A DNA stretch of 37,128 nt from Bacteroidales bacterium. Its GTDB lineage: Bacteria > Bacteroidota > Bacteroidia > Bacteroidales > FEN-979. Location: the NCBI GenBank assembly GCA_016783905.1, contig JADHVQ010000014.1, forward strand, positions 1-37,128. Direction: 5' to 3'. Made by a program: the position numbers and the translations under genes. A model generated the notes under the pieces. That model was not told the DNA's origin and searched no databases. It worked only from the letters and a program-made list of their open reading frames with translations. The number at the start of each line of letters is the position of its first letter. Positions within the stretch are counted from its first letter, which is position 1. Positions 26,492 through 35,382 of the stretch are shown in pieces.

Positions 26492-27917
26492 CAAAAAATC
26501 GTTCCTGGAAATTCACCAGGAACATTTTTTTTGTAGCCCGTGTGACCGCTGTATACAACCACCGGAGATACTCCACGTTGAGCATCTTGTCGGTCAGGTA
26601 GCCCTGGTCGATGAAGACAGTGTCCCATTGGCCTCCCTGGGTCTTATGACAGGTCAATGCATAAGCAAATTTCACTTGCAGGGCGTTAAAATGAGGACTG
26701 GCTTTCACCTTTTCAACCCGTTCGCGCCTGGATGGCAGATCGGCAAAATCCTCCATGACCGTTTGAAAGAGCCGGTTGTTATCAGGTTGTGTCAAAGCGG
26801 CCGATTCGGAGGTCAGGGTATCGAGGAGGATCTTGACATCCAGTTCCTGTTCATCCGGGTAATCGATAAACCGAATGGTGATATCGGCAAACCGGAATCC
26901 GTAGAGCTCTTCAAACTTCCGGATGCGGGTGATCTCCACGATGTCGCCGTTGGCGATGAATCCGGCGGAGGATTCGAGGGGGAGCCAGAAATAGTTGTTC
27001 TTCACCACCATCAGGTAATCCCCGGTAGTGATCTCACCGTCGAGGTAGAGAATCCTCCGCCGGATCTCCCGGTTGAAGATGTTGGCACGCTTGTTCGAAC
27101 GGCAAACGACCACGTTGTTTTCCCGTTCCGATCCTGAATATGCCTGATTCAGAGCCTCCTCCAGTTCAGCACCCGTGATCCGGAAGATATCCGGAAAGGA
27201 CTGTAACTTAAACAGCGGGAATTTGACCTCCTGCTTCATGATCTTCTCCCGGATCCGGGTGGCGTTGACCAGAATGCCTGATTCCTGCGACTGTCTCACC
27301 ACCTCAGTAAGTTCAAAGGAGTCGATCTCCAGGTCATATCCGTTCTTCAGAAAAGAGGGATCCAGGGCAGGACTGTAATCCAGTCCGACCGGAGGCAACT
27401 GGGCTGCATCACCAATGAAAAGGAGGCGGCAGTTCTCTCCCGACTGCACATAGGCAAAGAGATCGTCGAGCAGGTTTCGCGAAGCAAACAGTTGCCCTTC
27501 TACCGGCATGGCATGCTGGATCATCGAAGCCTCGTCGACGATGAAGAGCGTGTGCCGGTGCAGGTTCTTCTGCAGCTTCATCTCGATCTGACCCTCTTTG
27601 TTGGTCCAGGCCAGGTAAATCTTCCGGTGAATCGTATGAGCCTGCTTTCCTGTATAGCCTACCATCACCTTGGCCGCCCTGCCGGTTGGAGCCATCAGCA
27701 CAGTTCGTTTCCCGAGAGCCGGGAGGACGTTAACCAGAGCCTTCACCACGGTGGTTTTCCCGGTTCCGGCGTATCCCTTCAAAAGGAATATTGCATTGGA
27801 CCTCTTCCAGGAGATGGTAAGAAACACGGCTAACTCACCCATCAGCTGTTCCTGCCCCGGGGTTGTGGCATAGGGGAATTCATGCAATAGCATGGATCTG
27901 ACACGGTTGACATCCAT
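26487..27917 (-). CDS. RecD-like ATP-dependent DNA helicase (AAA/UvrD_C_2)
   Basis: This 476-residue SF1 helicase resembles the short RecD-like proteins common in Bacteroidota. The Walker A motif is GYAGTGKTT (48-56), followed by VLMAPTGRAAKVM (motif Ia) and FIVDEASMI (Walker B). GDAAQLPPVG is motif III, and VVRQSQESGI matches motif IV. The C-terminal UvrD_C_2-type part has ALTCHKTQGGQWDTVF (motif V) and YTAVTRA (motif VI). It lacks the long N-terminal domains of RecD2 and has no RecB/RecC partners nearby, so it probably acts alone in DNA repair or replication. It ends in a palindrome and lies 9 bp downstream of the start-proximal side of the permease gene's stop, with both on the minus strand. 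Confidence 0.9.
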   Translation of the reverse strand: MDVNRVRSMLLHEFPYATTPGQEQLMGELAVFLTISWKRSNAIFLLKGYAGTGKTTVVKALVNVLPALGKRTVLMAPTGRAAKVMVGYTGKQAHTIHRKIYLAWTNKEGQIEMKLQKNLHRHTLFIVDEASMIQHAMPVEGQLFASRNLLDDLFAYVQSGENCRLLFIGDAAQLPPVGLDYSPALDPSFLKNGYDLEIDSFELTEVVRQSQESGILVNATRIREKIMKQEVKFPLFKLQSFPDIFRITGAELEEALNQAYSGSERENNVVVCRSNKRANIFNREIRRRILYLDGEITTGDYLMVVKNNYFWLPLESSAGFIANGDIVEITRIRKFEELYGFRFADITIRFIDYPDEQELDVKILLDTLTSESAALTQPDNNRLFQTVMEDFADLPSRRERVEKVKASPHFNALQVKFAYALTCHKTQGGQWDTVFIDQGYLTDKMLNVEYLRWLYTAVTRATKKMFLVNFQERFFG

Positions 27918-27926
27918 GGCAGAAAA

Positions 27927-29171
27927 TTATTCGTAACGGAGTGATTCGATCGGATCGAGGTTGGCAGCCTTCTGTGACGGATAGATCCCGGAGATCAGGG
28001 CTACCGCGAAACAGATCAGCACACCGGTAATGATCCATATCCAGGGAATGATAAAAGCGCTCCCGATAGCCAGGGAGATCACATTGCCGATCAGGATGCC
28101 CAGGATGATCCCCAGGGCGCCCCCTAACTGACCGATGACGATGGCTTCCACCAGGAACTGGTTCCGGATGAGCCGTTTCGTGGCACCGATGGCTTTTCGT
28201 ATACCAATCTCACGGGTCCGCTCGGTCACCGACACCAACATGATATTCATCAGTCCGATGGCAGCTCCCATCAGGGTGATCAATCCGATGAAGGTAGCAG
28301 CAATGGTGACATACCGGATGTTTTCGATCAGCATTTTAGCAATCTCATCACTCTTGGTGATCTCAAAAGACTCAACCAGCCCCACCGGAACCTTCCGTAT
28401 GTTCCGGAGCAAACCGGTAGCCTCCCCCACCCCGGGTTCCATCTGCTCCAGGTTGTTGACCATCACGCTGATGTTGTAAGACATGTTTGGCCGGGGAAAA
28501 TAGACCCTGACATTGTTCAGGGGGATGAAGCAACTCCTTCCGCCGCTGAAACCTATACTGGTCCCTTTGTCCTTCAGCACTCCGATCACACGGTATTTAC
28601 CCGATCCAATAGAAATGATCTTGCCTGCCGGGTCCTCCTTATTCTTGAAGATGCTACTGGCAATTTCCGGTCCAATCAGCGTTACACTCGACCCATAGCT
28701 GATCTCATCAGGAGTGAAATTCCGTCCGTTGGCAATCTCATCTCCGGAGGTAAAGATGTAATTTTCATCCACACCGATGACACGGGTGTTCGGATTGGTT
28801 TTGTTGGACTCGAATTTCACCGTTGCGATGCCGGTCGCATAGGTATAAACAGAGGTATAGGCCGGGAAATTGAACCGCTCTTTGAACTCCACTGCCTGAT
28901 CCAGGGTGATCGGCTCATACCTCCGCTGCTTATTGTGCTGGCCACCAATATGAATATTAAGCGACCGGTTCCGGATAGTAAAGGTGTTCGATCCCATCAT
29001 GGAGAAGTTGTTGGTAAGGAAATATTTGATGGAATCTGTTGCGGTCAGAATCCCTACCAGTGCCATGATGCCGAAAGCGATGATGAGGATGGTCAGGATC
29101 GTGCGCAGGAGGTGGCTCCTGATCGAGTCGAGCGAGACCTTGATGTTTTCTATGACGAGGGTTCGTTTCAT
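27927..29171 (-). CDS. ABC transporter permease (MacB/FtsX family)
   Basis: The ATG at 29171 ([13 protein letters not shown]) gives 414 residues; the longer reading to 29282 overlaps upp and is rejected. An N-terminal membrane segment ([19 protein letters not shown]) is followed by a periplasmic MacB-like core domain of about 220 residues. Three C-terminal membrane segments follow, around [19 protein letters not shown], and the family motif [13 protein letters not shown] is present. The protein ends [17 protein letters not shown], typical of MacB/LolC-type permeases. No ATPase gene is adjacent, so the partner must be elsewhere. The substrate is unknown. It lies 14 bp after upp and is probably co-transcribed with it. 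Confidence 0.92.
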   Translation of the reverse strand: MKRTLVIENIKVSLDSIRSHLLRTILTILIIAFGIMALVGILTATDSIKYFLTNNFSMMGSNTFTIRNRSLNIHIGGQHNKQRRYEPITLDQAVEFKERFNFPAYTSVYTYATGIATVKFESNKTNPNTRVIGVDENYIFTSGDEIANGRNFTPDEISYGSSVTLIGPEIASSIFKNKEDPAGKIISIGSGKYRVIGVLKDKGTSIGFSGGRSCFIPLNNVRVYFPRPNMSYNISVMVNNLEQMEPGVGEATGLLRNIRKVPVGLVESFEITKSDEIAKMLIENIRYVTIAATFIGLITLMGAAIGLMNIMLVSVTERTREIGIRKAIGATKRLIRNQFLVEAIVIGQLGGALGIILGILIGNVISLAIGSAFIIPWIWIITGVLICFAVALISGIYPSQKAANLDPIESLRYE

Positions 29172-29185
29172 CGGGAAGCAGGTTT

Positions 29186-29851
29186 TCAGTTTTTCTCTCC
29201 AAATGCCAGATCTCCTGCATCCCCCAGGCCGGGAACCAGGAAAAGCTGGGCGGTTAGTTCTTCGTCCACATCTCCTACCCATATGGTGACATTCTTCTTT
29301 GGGAGAGACTTTCTCAGGTGGTTTACTCCCTCCATACTGGCGAGGATGGTAGCTATGTGTACATGTGACGGTTTGCCTCTGGATAGCAGCTCCTTGTAGG
29401 TATGAACCATAGATGATCCCGTAGCCATCATGGTGTCACAGATGATCAGCACCTTCCCGTCGATCGAAGTGGAAGAGGCATACTCCACGCTCATGCTGAA
29501 TGTACCGTCTTTGTGTGCCATTCTGTAAGCCGAGACAAACGCATTGGCGGAGCGGTCGAAGAACTTCAGGAAACCCTGATGGAAGGGTAATCCCGCTCGC
29601 AAAATAGTGGCAAGCACCGGGTATTGTGTCAATAACGGAACATTGGCAATTCCAAGGGAGGTGATGACCTCCCGCTCTTCAAAGGTCAGCTCTTTGCTGA
29701 TCTCAAACGCGAAGATCTCGCCTATTCGCTCAAGGTTATTCCGGAAACGGGAGCTGTCCTGCTGGATCTCGACGTCACGGATCTCTGCCATAAACTGATT
29801 AAGCAGGGAGTGTGATTGGCCCAGGAGCCGAACCATGGAAGAAGAATTCAT
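29186..29851 (-). CDS. upp: Uracil phosphoribosyltransferase
   Basis: Upp converts uracil and PRPP to UMP in pyrimidine salvage. The 221-residue protein has the PRPP-binding signature [11 protein letters not shown] (138-147 region) and the flexible-loop segment [16 protein letters not shown]. It ends [14 protein letters not shown], matching the conserved uracil-binding C-terminus. The length is slightly greater than the 208 residues of E. coli Upp because of an N-terminal extension. It is upstream of an ABC permease by 14 bp. A -7 box lies 17 bp before its start. Confidence 0.96.
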   Translation of the reverse strand: MNSSSMVRLLGQSHSLLNQFMAEIRDVEIQQDSSRFRNNLERIGEIFAFEISKELTFEEREVITSLGIANVPLLTQYPVLATILRAGLPFHQGFLKFFDRSANAFVSAYRMAHKDGTFSMSVEYASSTSIDGKVLIICDTMMATGSSMVHTYKELLSRGKPSHVHIATILASMEGVNHLRKSLPKKNVTIWVGDVDEELTAQLFLVPGLGDAGDLAFGEKN

Positions 29852-29868
29852 AGGTGAATCATTTCAAA

Positions 29869-29876
29869 CAAAGATA
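29869..29876 (-). promoter_or_regulatory. -7 promoter box of upp
   Basis: TATCTTTG on the minus strand (29876-29869) is a perfect -7 box, 17 bases before the upp ATG, just past the end of the acyltransferase gene at 29884. No clear -33 element is visible. Confidence 0.5.
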
Positions 29877-29883
29877 CGAAAAT

Positions 29884-30798
29884 TCAGATTCTCCGGATCT
29901 GTTTATAAAAAGGGATCCGCGATATTCTCACAAAAGGGTAAGTCGTCTCCCTGGCACCGAAACTCTTGTAGAACCGTCCCAGGTTCGGGTCGTTTCCCCC
30001 TTCGAAATCGAGCAGCGCCGGCTGACCTGCATGCTCACGGATGAAGGCGTCGAGCAGCAGAAACATGGCGCCGTTGTTACGGGTAGTGAAGTCGGAAGCA
30101 GCCAGCAACAGGATGAAGCGGGAGCGGTCCTTCAGGAAAAAGGTCCCGGCATCCAGCTGCCCTTCCCTGTGACCGGCTCCCATCAGAATTCCCGAAGCCT
30201 GTTTCACACTATGTGCAATTAACTGTTCAATCGCAATATAATTACGATACCCCAGCTTCCCCTCCCGTTTCCCAAAGTTGTTCCGGAAAAGGCTGACCAA
30301 CTCATCAGCTGAGATCTTTCTTCTCACCACAACCTGGGCATCCAGTGCTTTCCTGATATTTCGCCGTGTATTCTGGGAGTAGCGCCCGCTGATCTCATCG
30401 TAGGGATACATCAGCTCTATCTCATGGTTCAGGCGGGGAGTTACATGGAAAATGGCCGGATCTACTTTATTCATACCGTTGAGATGGATCTCCACCAGCT
30501 TGAATTTCAGGGGGATGGCTTGGAGGAAGCGGGTGACCAGATCCTCGGAGAGCAGACCTGTTGTAAAGAGTCCCAGCTGTTGGGTGAAAAAAGGCTGAGC
30601 CAGGTATGGAATGCCAAATTTCCATTTGTGTGTGAGTGGGAACACACTCCGGTAGTCGTCCTCCACCAGGGCATCCCAGCCCGGGGAAACAAGGTCGAGA
30701 TACCAGGAGAGGCCATAGACCAGGGAGTTTACCGACTCCAGGACACAACGATCCCAGCGGGCTTTGTCAATCTGGTTATGGGGGATGTAGGAGATCAT
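29884..30798 (-). CDS. FemAB-like GNAT-fold acyltransferase
   Basis: This 304-residue protein resembles the FemAB-like GNAT (Acetyltransf_6) family, whose members transfer amino-acid or acyl groups to cell-wall or polysaccharide precursors. The N-terminal half contains SVNSLVYGLSWYLDLVSPGW. The C-terminal GNAT-like half has ASGILMGAGHREGQLDAGTF, then LLDAFIREHAGQPALLDFEGG and NDPNLGRFYKSFGA, the usual end of such domains. No signal peptide is seen. Its start overlaps the stop of the deacetylase gene by an ATGA, so the two are translationally coupled. The acceptor is unknown; an envelope-polysaccharide or peptidoglycan role is inferred from the partner. Confidence 0.8.
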   Translation of the reverse strand: MISYIPHNQIDKARWDRCVLESVNSLVYGLSWYLDLVSPGWDALVEDDYRSVFPLTHKWKFGIPYLAQPFFTQQLGLFTTGLLSEDLVTRFLQAIPLKFKLVEIHLNGMNKVDPAIFHVTPRLNHEIELMYPYDEISGRYSQNTRRNIRKALDAQVVVRRKISADELVSLFRNNFGKREGKLGYRNYIAIEQLIAHSVKQASGILMGAGHREGQLDAGTFFLKDRSRFILLLAASDFTTRNNGAMFLLLDAFIREHAGQPALLDFEGGNDPNLGRFYKSFGARETTYPFVRISRIPFYKQIRRI

Positions 30799-32102
30799 GG
30801 AGCCGCCTCCGCTACCACCTCCTCATAAAGTCTCCGCCATCCCTTCCAGCGTCCGGAGTCGGACAGGCTTTCATTGTGCCACAAGCTGATGAACCGGCCA
30901 TTGTATAAACGAACCTGACTGATGATTTGTTTTATCTCATGCAGGCTCTCCTCCGGAGTCAGACGAAGGTAATCCCGGAATGTGACATCCATGACCGGTA
31001 CCGGATGAATACGCAGCGGTTTCTCTTCATTCAGGGTAAGATCAAAAAAACGGAACGGATGTGCAATTCCTGCCCGGAAACCGGAATGGGATGCATATCC
31101 CATGGAATATTCATCCAGGATACCCAGTGTGGCCAGGTGCTGAAAGGTGGCTGGAAAGGAGAATTTCAGAAAATGTTGCCGGCTTCGGGTGATTTCCTTT
31201 CCTGTCGCCTTCGCCAGTCCATCCATCTCCTTCTGCAGCCGGGAAGGGTGATTCGATGAAGATAAAGAAGGATGCACTCCCACATCCGACCACGTTGCCA
31301 ACAACTGCATCAACGCCTGTAATCCTCTTCCATCAACCGGGATGTTATTATCGTTGCCGCCATAATCAGCAAAAAGTACAAAGCAAAGGGTAGGAAGCTG
31401 ATGCCCTTCGTGAAGAGACCGGATGAAAGAGAATGTATCATAGGGATCCGGAGAGATGCCTGTAAGCACACGGAGCCGTTCAAGGATTTCAACCAACCGG
31501 CCATGAGAGAGTGCGCGACCAATCCCGCCCATTGTTCTGTAGAAAGAACGATACCGGTAAGCGAAGGCATGGTCGATGTCGATCGTGGGAAGGTAGCGAT
31601 AAGGCTCCTGGCGGGTCATTAGCGATGGGTACTTATTACGCAACCGATCAATAAAGAGCTTCAGCCAGATATTCACCACCGGTATATCCAGGAAGCCGCC
31701 CTGGAATGCCAGGCTGGAAGAGGCGGGAAATCTGTGGTATTTATCTTTTTTAGTCGAGATGTACTCTTCATACCGGGATACAAGATAGAACGAAGCGGCC
31801 AGGAGGTCGAATGGGAAACCCGCATCCGGGTCGGTCGATTCAAAGAGGACAGGGATCTCCCGGAAACGGCGAACGGGGATTTCGTGTGCAAAAATCGCCT
31901 GTTCAAATAACAATCCCGAGGACTCCATAAAGAGTCCGCCGCCGGGATCCTCCTTGCCGTAAGCTATCTTGGGTCCCTCGAAAGAGAGATATTCCTCTTG
32001 CGATTGAGTGAATGTCACCTCCAACCCGGAGATCTCCTTAAAAAGAAGATGGACAATATAACGCAGCCGATTGGGAACAGAAGAGGTATAAAACAGCAAC
32101 AC
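30795..32102 (-). CDS. DUF7033-type polysaccharide deacetylase family protein
   Basis: This protein of about 435 residues belongs to the Bacteroidota polysaccharide deacetylase (NodB-like) group with an N-terminal DUF7033-type region. I chose GTG at 32102 because the following LLFYTSSVPNRLRYI looks like the family N-terminus; TTG at 32126 or 32135 are alternatives. The catalytic part has PTIDIDHAF, the DxDH variant of the NodB metal motif, and GVHPSLSSS for the second motif. It also has SRQHFLKFSFPATFQHL, then ASHSGFRAGIAHPFRFFDL. The reaction would be removal of an N-acetyl or O-acetyl group from a polysaccharide. It is coupled by ATGA overlap to the FemAB-like gene and divergent from dnaX. 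Confidence 0.82.
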   Translation of the reverse strand: MLLFYTSSVPNRLRYIVHLLFKEISGLEVTFTQSQEEYLSFEGPKIAYGKEDPGGGLFMESSGLLFEQAIFAHEIPVRRFREIPVLFESTDPDAGFPFDLLAASFYLVSRYEEYISTKKDKYHRFPASSSLAFQGGFLDIPVVNIWLKLFIDRLRNKYPSLMTRQEPYRYLPTIDIDHAFAYRYRSFYRTMGGIGRALSHGRLVEILERLRVLTGISPDPYDTFSFIRSLHEGHQLPTLCFVLFADYGGNDNNIPVDGRGLQALMQLLATWSDVGVHPSLSSSNHPSRLQKEMDGLAKATGKEITRSRQHFLKFSFPATFQHLATLGILDEYSMGYASHSGFRAGIAHPFRFFDLTLNEEKPLRIHPVPVMDVTFRDYLRLTPEESLHEIKQIISQVRLYNGRFISLWHNESLSDSGRWKGWRRLYEEVVAEAAP

Positions 32103-32151
32103 AGCGCCTGGAGTTGGATGAGCCAAATTACACAAAAATCAAAAACTTTCG

Positions 32152-32159
32152 TACTTTTG
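32152..32159 (+). promoter_or_regulatory. -7 promoter box of the dnaX operon
   Basis: TACTTTTG fits TAnnTTTG exactly and is 28 bp before the dnaX ATG. A clear -33 TTTG at the usual distance is absent. Confidence 0.45.
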
Positions 32160-32187
32160 AACACCTATTTGACCGATTTCACAAACC

Positions 32188-33858
32188 ATGCAAAACTTCA
32201 TCGTATCGGCCCGGAAATATCGACCGCAAACCTTCAGAACGGTGATAGGGCAGCCCTCCATCACCAACACACTTAAAAATGCCATCCTGCACAATCAGCT
32301 GGCCCAGGCATTTCTCTTTTGCGGCCCCAGAGGCGTTGGAAAAACAACCTGTGCCAGGATCCTGGCAAAAACGATCAATTGTGAAAACCTATCTCCCCAG
32401 GCCGAAGCATGCGATGCCTGTCCCTCCTGCGTCTCTTTTAATGAAAATGCTTCCTTCAACATCTATGAACTCGACGGCGCTTCCAACAATTCGGTGGATG
32501 ATATCCGGAGTTTGGTCGACCAGGTTCGGATTCCCCCTCAGATGGGCATTTACAAGGTCTACATCATCGATGAGGTACACATGCTCTCCGCATCAGCCTT
32601 TAATGCCTTTCTGAAAACCCTGGAGGAACCACCGGCCTATGCCAAATTCATCCTTGCTACCACAGAGAAACACAAGATCATCCCGACGATCCTCTCACGC
32701 TGTCAGATCTTCGACTTCCGGAGAATCACGGTGGATGACATTGCCGGTCACCTTCAATATGTAGCACAACAGGAGCAGATCAGCACCGGCGAAGATGCGC
32801 TGCACATCATCGCGCAAAAAGCCGACGGAGCCATGCGGGATGCCCTCTCGATTTTCGACCAGCTGGTGAGCTTTGCCGGCCATGAACTCACCTATGAAAC
32901 CGTGCTGGAGAATTTGAATGTCCTGGATTATGATTACTACTTCCGGATCACAGAGAAGATCCTGAACCACGACGCCTCCGGTGTATTACTGATCCTCCAT
33001 GAGATCCTGGAGAAGGGTTTTGACGGACAACATTTGTTGATCGGTTTTGGGGAGCACATCCGGAATCTTCTGGTTTGCAAAGACCCTGTAACGGTAAAAT
33101 TACTGGAAACAGCGCCGAATATACGTCAACGGTACCAGGATCAGGCGGCGGTTTGCCCTCCTGAGCTGTTGCTGAAGATCCTGGATGTCAATAACCGGTG
33201 TGACCTGAATTACCGGATCAGCAACAACAAGCGACTGCACCTGGAACTGGCCCTGATGCAGATGTGTGTTCACGGCACCACGGCACCACAGCACCACGGC
33301 ACCACGGCACCACCCCCACCATCCAAACCCGTCCAACCTGTCCAACCCGTCCAACCTGTCCAACCCGTCCAACCTGTAACCACCAAAGGTTTCTCAGATG
33401 ATCTCCCGGGAACCATCTCCATCAAATCTCCTGCAAAACCAACGGCAATCACACCTGAGCCAAACGCAGAACAACCTCAAAACCAGGCAGCTTCTTCATT
33501 TACAGAGGAGGAGCTTAAAATCCACTGGAAAACATTTGCAGCCGGTCTGCAAACCGATTTTCCGCACCTCGCCACTACCCTTGCTTCCAGTGATCCCATC
33601 CTGAAAGAGGGGTGGCAGATTGAGTTTGAACTTGACAACCGCATTCTTGAAGAGGAGTTGAACCAGAAGCGTGGAGAACTGCTTGAATTTCTCAAAAAAA
33701 ACCTCAACAATTACCAGATTTCGCTGCAAACCCGTATTCCGGAGAACCACAAAGAGGTAAAACCCTATACTGACAAAGAGAAGTTTGAAAAGATGGCGGC
33801 CAAAAATCCAGCCCTGAACAAACTCAAAGAGCAACTCGACCTCGATATCGAATATTAA
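32188..33858 (+). CDS. dnaX: DNA polymerase III subunit gamma/tau
   Basis: DnaX is the ATPase of the clamp loader that places the beta clamp on DNA. The 556-residue protein has Walker A GPRGVGKTT (46-54), the four zinc cysteines at 65, 75, 78 and 81, Walker B IIDEVH (126-131) and the SRC motif (170-172). The domain III lid and collar follow to about residue 355. The linker (residues 362-396) is encoded by short tandem repeats and is rich in Pro, Gln, Val and His. The C-terminal 170 or so residues contain a tau-like domain (EEELKIHWKTFAAGL and following). It overlaps the next gene by one base (TAATG). Confidence 0.97.
   Translation: MQNFIVSARKYRPQTFRTVIGQPSITNTLKNAILHNQLAQAFLFCGPRGVGKTTCARILAKTINCENLSPQAEACDACPSCVSFNENASFNIYELDGASNNSVDDIRSLVDQVRIPPQMGIYKVYIIDEVHMLSASAFNAFLKTLEEPPAYAKFILATTEKHKIIPTILSRCQIFDFRRITVDDIAGHLQYVAQQEQISTGEDALHIIAQKADGAMRDALSIFDQLVSFAGHELTYETVLENLNVLDYDYYFRITEKILNHDASGVLLILHEILEKGFDGQHLLIGFGEHIRNLLVCKDPVTVKLLETAPNIRQRYQDQAAVCPPELLLKILDVNNRCDLNYRISNNKRLHLELALMQMCVHGTTAPQHHGTTAPPPPSKPVQPVQPVQPVQPVQPVTTKGFSDDLPGTISIKSPAKPTAITPEPNAEQPQNQAASSFTEEELKIHWKTFAAGLQTDFPHLATTLASSDPILKEGWQIEFELDNRILEEELNQKRGELLEFLKKNLNNYQISLQTRIPENHKEVKPYTDKEKFEKMAAKNPALNKLKEQLDLDIEY
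33271..33310 (+). repeat. 8-bp tandem repeat inside dnaX
   Basis: Five units of cacggcac (the third is cacagcac) run head to tail. Because 8 is not a multiple of 3, the frame shifts with each unit; the encoded residues are H, G, T, A, P and Q-rich. Confidence 0.9.
33331..33375 (+). repeat. 9-bp tandem repeat inside dnaX
   Basis: Five units alternate gtccaacct and gtccaaccc. The period is in frame and encodes five V-Q-P triplets in the flexible linker of DnaX. Confidence 0.92.
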
Positions 33859-34778
33859 TGAAGAAGCTCTTCTGCATAGGCGAAACCGTTCTCGATATCA
33901 TCTTCCGGGACAACCAGCCGGTAGCAGCGAAGCCGGGCGGCTCCATGCTTAACACGGCCGTATCACTGGGCAGAACAGGACTGAATCCTGTCTTCATCAG
34001 CGATTTTGGGCAGGATGCCGCAGGGGATCTGATCGAAGCATTTTTGATCGACAACGGAGTGGATACAACCTTCTTGGAGCGGTTTACCGATGGACAAACT
34101 GCCATATCACTGGCGTTTCTGGATGAAGAGCGAAATGCCAGTTACTCCTTCTATCGTAACTTTCCCGACAAACGGCAGCTACACCGGTTGCCGGAAGCAG
34201 GGGCTGGCGATATCGTGATGTTTGGTTCCTTCTACGCCATCTCCCACGAAGTCAGGCAGCCTCTCTGGGAATTCCTCCTGCAGGCCAAGACAAACGGAGC
34301 TTTCCTGGTCTATGATCCGAATTTCCGTAAACCGCATCTGAAACAACTTCCAAAGTTCCGCCCATGGATACTTGAAAATATCAACATAGCTCGGATCACC
34401 CGGGGATCGGCAGGGGATTTTCTTCATATTTTTGATGTGCAAGATGCACAGGGCGCATATAAAGAGATCAGGGATCACGGAGGAGATACCCTGATCTACA
34501 CCAAGAGTAATGAAGGAGTGGAGGTGATCACTCCGGCTATACATCTGAACATAGCTGTTCCCGACATTTATCCGGTGAGTACCATTGGGGCGGGAGATGC
34601 ATTCAATGCCGGTTTGATCTTTTCCTTCGCCCGTCTCCCTGACGAAAAACCGCTTCCGCTTACCGAACAGGAGTGGGAAAAAACAATCCGGCTAGCCGTG
34701 GAATTCTCTACGGATGTTTGTCTGAGTCTCGATAATTATATATCCAGTGAATTTGCTCAGGAAGTGAGTCATGTTTAG
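33858..34778 (+). CDS. PfkB-family carbohydrate kinase (fructokinase-like)
   Basis: PfkB-family kinases phosphorylate sugars using ATP. The 306-residue protein starts MKKLFCIGETVLDII. The substrate-binding PGGSMLNTAVSLGRTGL (from residue 26) is present. The catalytic TIGAGDAFNAG has the base Asp247 and the anion hole of GAGD. The overall pattern resembles fructokinases and ribokinases, but the sugar cannot be named from sequence alone. It overlaps dnaX by one base (TAATG) and the acyltransferase by eight, so these genes are translationally coupled. No sugar transporter is adjacent. Confidence 0.9.
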   Translation: MKKLFCIGETVLDIIFRDNQPVAAKPGGSMLNTAVSLGRTGLNPVFISDFGQDAAGDLIEAFLIDNGVDTTFLERFTDGQTAISLAFLDEERNASYSFYRNFPDKRQLHRLPEAGAGDIVMFGSFYAISHEVRQPLWEFLLQAKTNGAFLVYDPNFRKPHLKQLPKFRPWILENINIARITRGSAGDFLHIFDVQDAQGAYKEIRDHGGDTLIYTKSNEGVEVITPAIHLNIAVPDIYPVSTIGAGDAFNAGLIFSFARLPDEKPLPLTEQEWEKTIRLAVEFSTDVCLSLDNYISSEFAQEVSHV

Positions 34779-35337
34779 ATGGATGTCAAATAGAATTCTG
34801 AGGCTCTTCGGCTGGAACACCAATGGAGCATTGCCTGATGGGATTAAGAAAGCAGTAGTGGTAAACGCTCCTCATACCAGTTACTGGGATTTTGTGGTTG
34901 GCCGGCTGACATTCTGGGCCATCCGGGTCAACATCCGTTTTCTGATCAAGAAAGAGGTCTTTTTCTTTCCGCTAGGATGGTTGCTGGAGAAACTGGGCGG
35001 TCTGCCGGTTGACAGGGGGCGAAACAAGTGCAATATAGTGACTCAGGTAGTCAGAATGTTCCATGAACATGATGCGCTGGTGGTGGTCATCACACCTGAA
35101 GGAACCCGGAAACGGGTGGAGCAATGGAAAAAGGGATTTTACCTCATTGCACTGAAGGCCGGTGTACCGCTTGCTCTCTCCTTCATTGATTACGGTAAGA
35201 AAACGGGCGGGATCGGCCCGGTTTTCCATCCCAGTGGGGATTACCAAAAAGACCTGGCCTTCATCCAGGATTTCTACAGGGATAAAACAGCCTGTCACCC
35301 CGAACGGTTTAACCTTTCAAAAAAAGATAAATCATGA
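34771..35337 (+). CDS. PlsC-like 1-acyl-glycerophosphate acyltransferase family protein
   Basis: This short protein (188 residues) has the PlsC acyltransferase core. The catalytic HX4D motif is H35-TSYW-D40, and the second conserved motif is PEGTR (109-113). FFPLGWLLEKLGGLPVDRG lies between them, matching the usual block II. The family transfers acyl chains to lysophospholipids or to other lipid acceptors. The small size suggests a compact member whose acceptor is unknown. It starts eight bases inside the pfkB gene and is followed after 45 bp by a TamL-like outer-membrane gene, hinting at an envelope role. Confidence 0.9.
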   Translation: MFRWMSNRILRLFGWNTNGALPDGIKKAVVVNAPHTSYWDFVVGRLTFWAIRVNIRFLIKKEVFFFPLGWLLEKLGGLPVDRGRNKCNIVTQVVRMFHEHDALVVVITPEGTRKRVEQWKKGFYLIALKAGVPLALSFIDYGKKTGGIGPVFHPSGDYQKDLAFIQDFYRDKTACHPERFNLSKKDKS

Positions 35338-35382
35338 AGAGCCATCTAATCATTACTTTTACCGTGAATTAACTCATTTCAT

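Noticed and set aside
26628-27137. 169-residue plus-strand frame inside the helicase gene
   Set aside because: It is antisense to conserved helicase motifs and has no recognisable features.
29172-29282. Upstream extension of the ABC permease reading frame
   Set aside because: It overlaps the 3' end of upp and encodes Arg/Gly/Pro-rich sequence; the [13 protein letters not shown] start is typical of the family.
29884-32102. Deacetylase/acyltransferase pair as a novel defence or conflict system
   Set aside because: Both families are known envelope-glycan enzymes; there is no nuclease, toxin, sensor or mobile-element context.
33271-33375. Possible CRISPR-like array in dnaX
   Set aside because: Units are 8 and 9 bp with no spacers, lie inside a coding region, and no cas genes are present.
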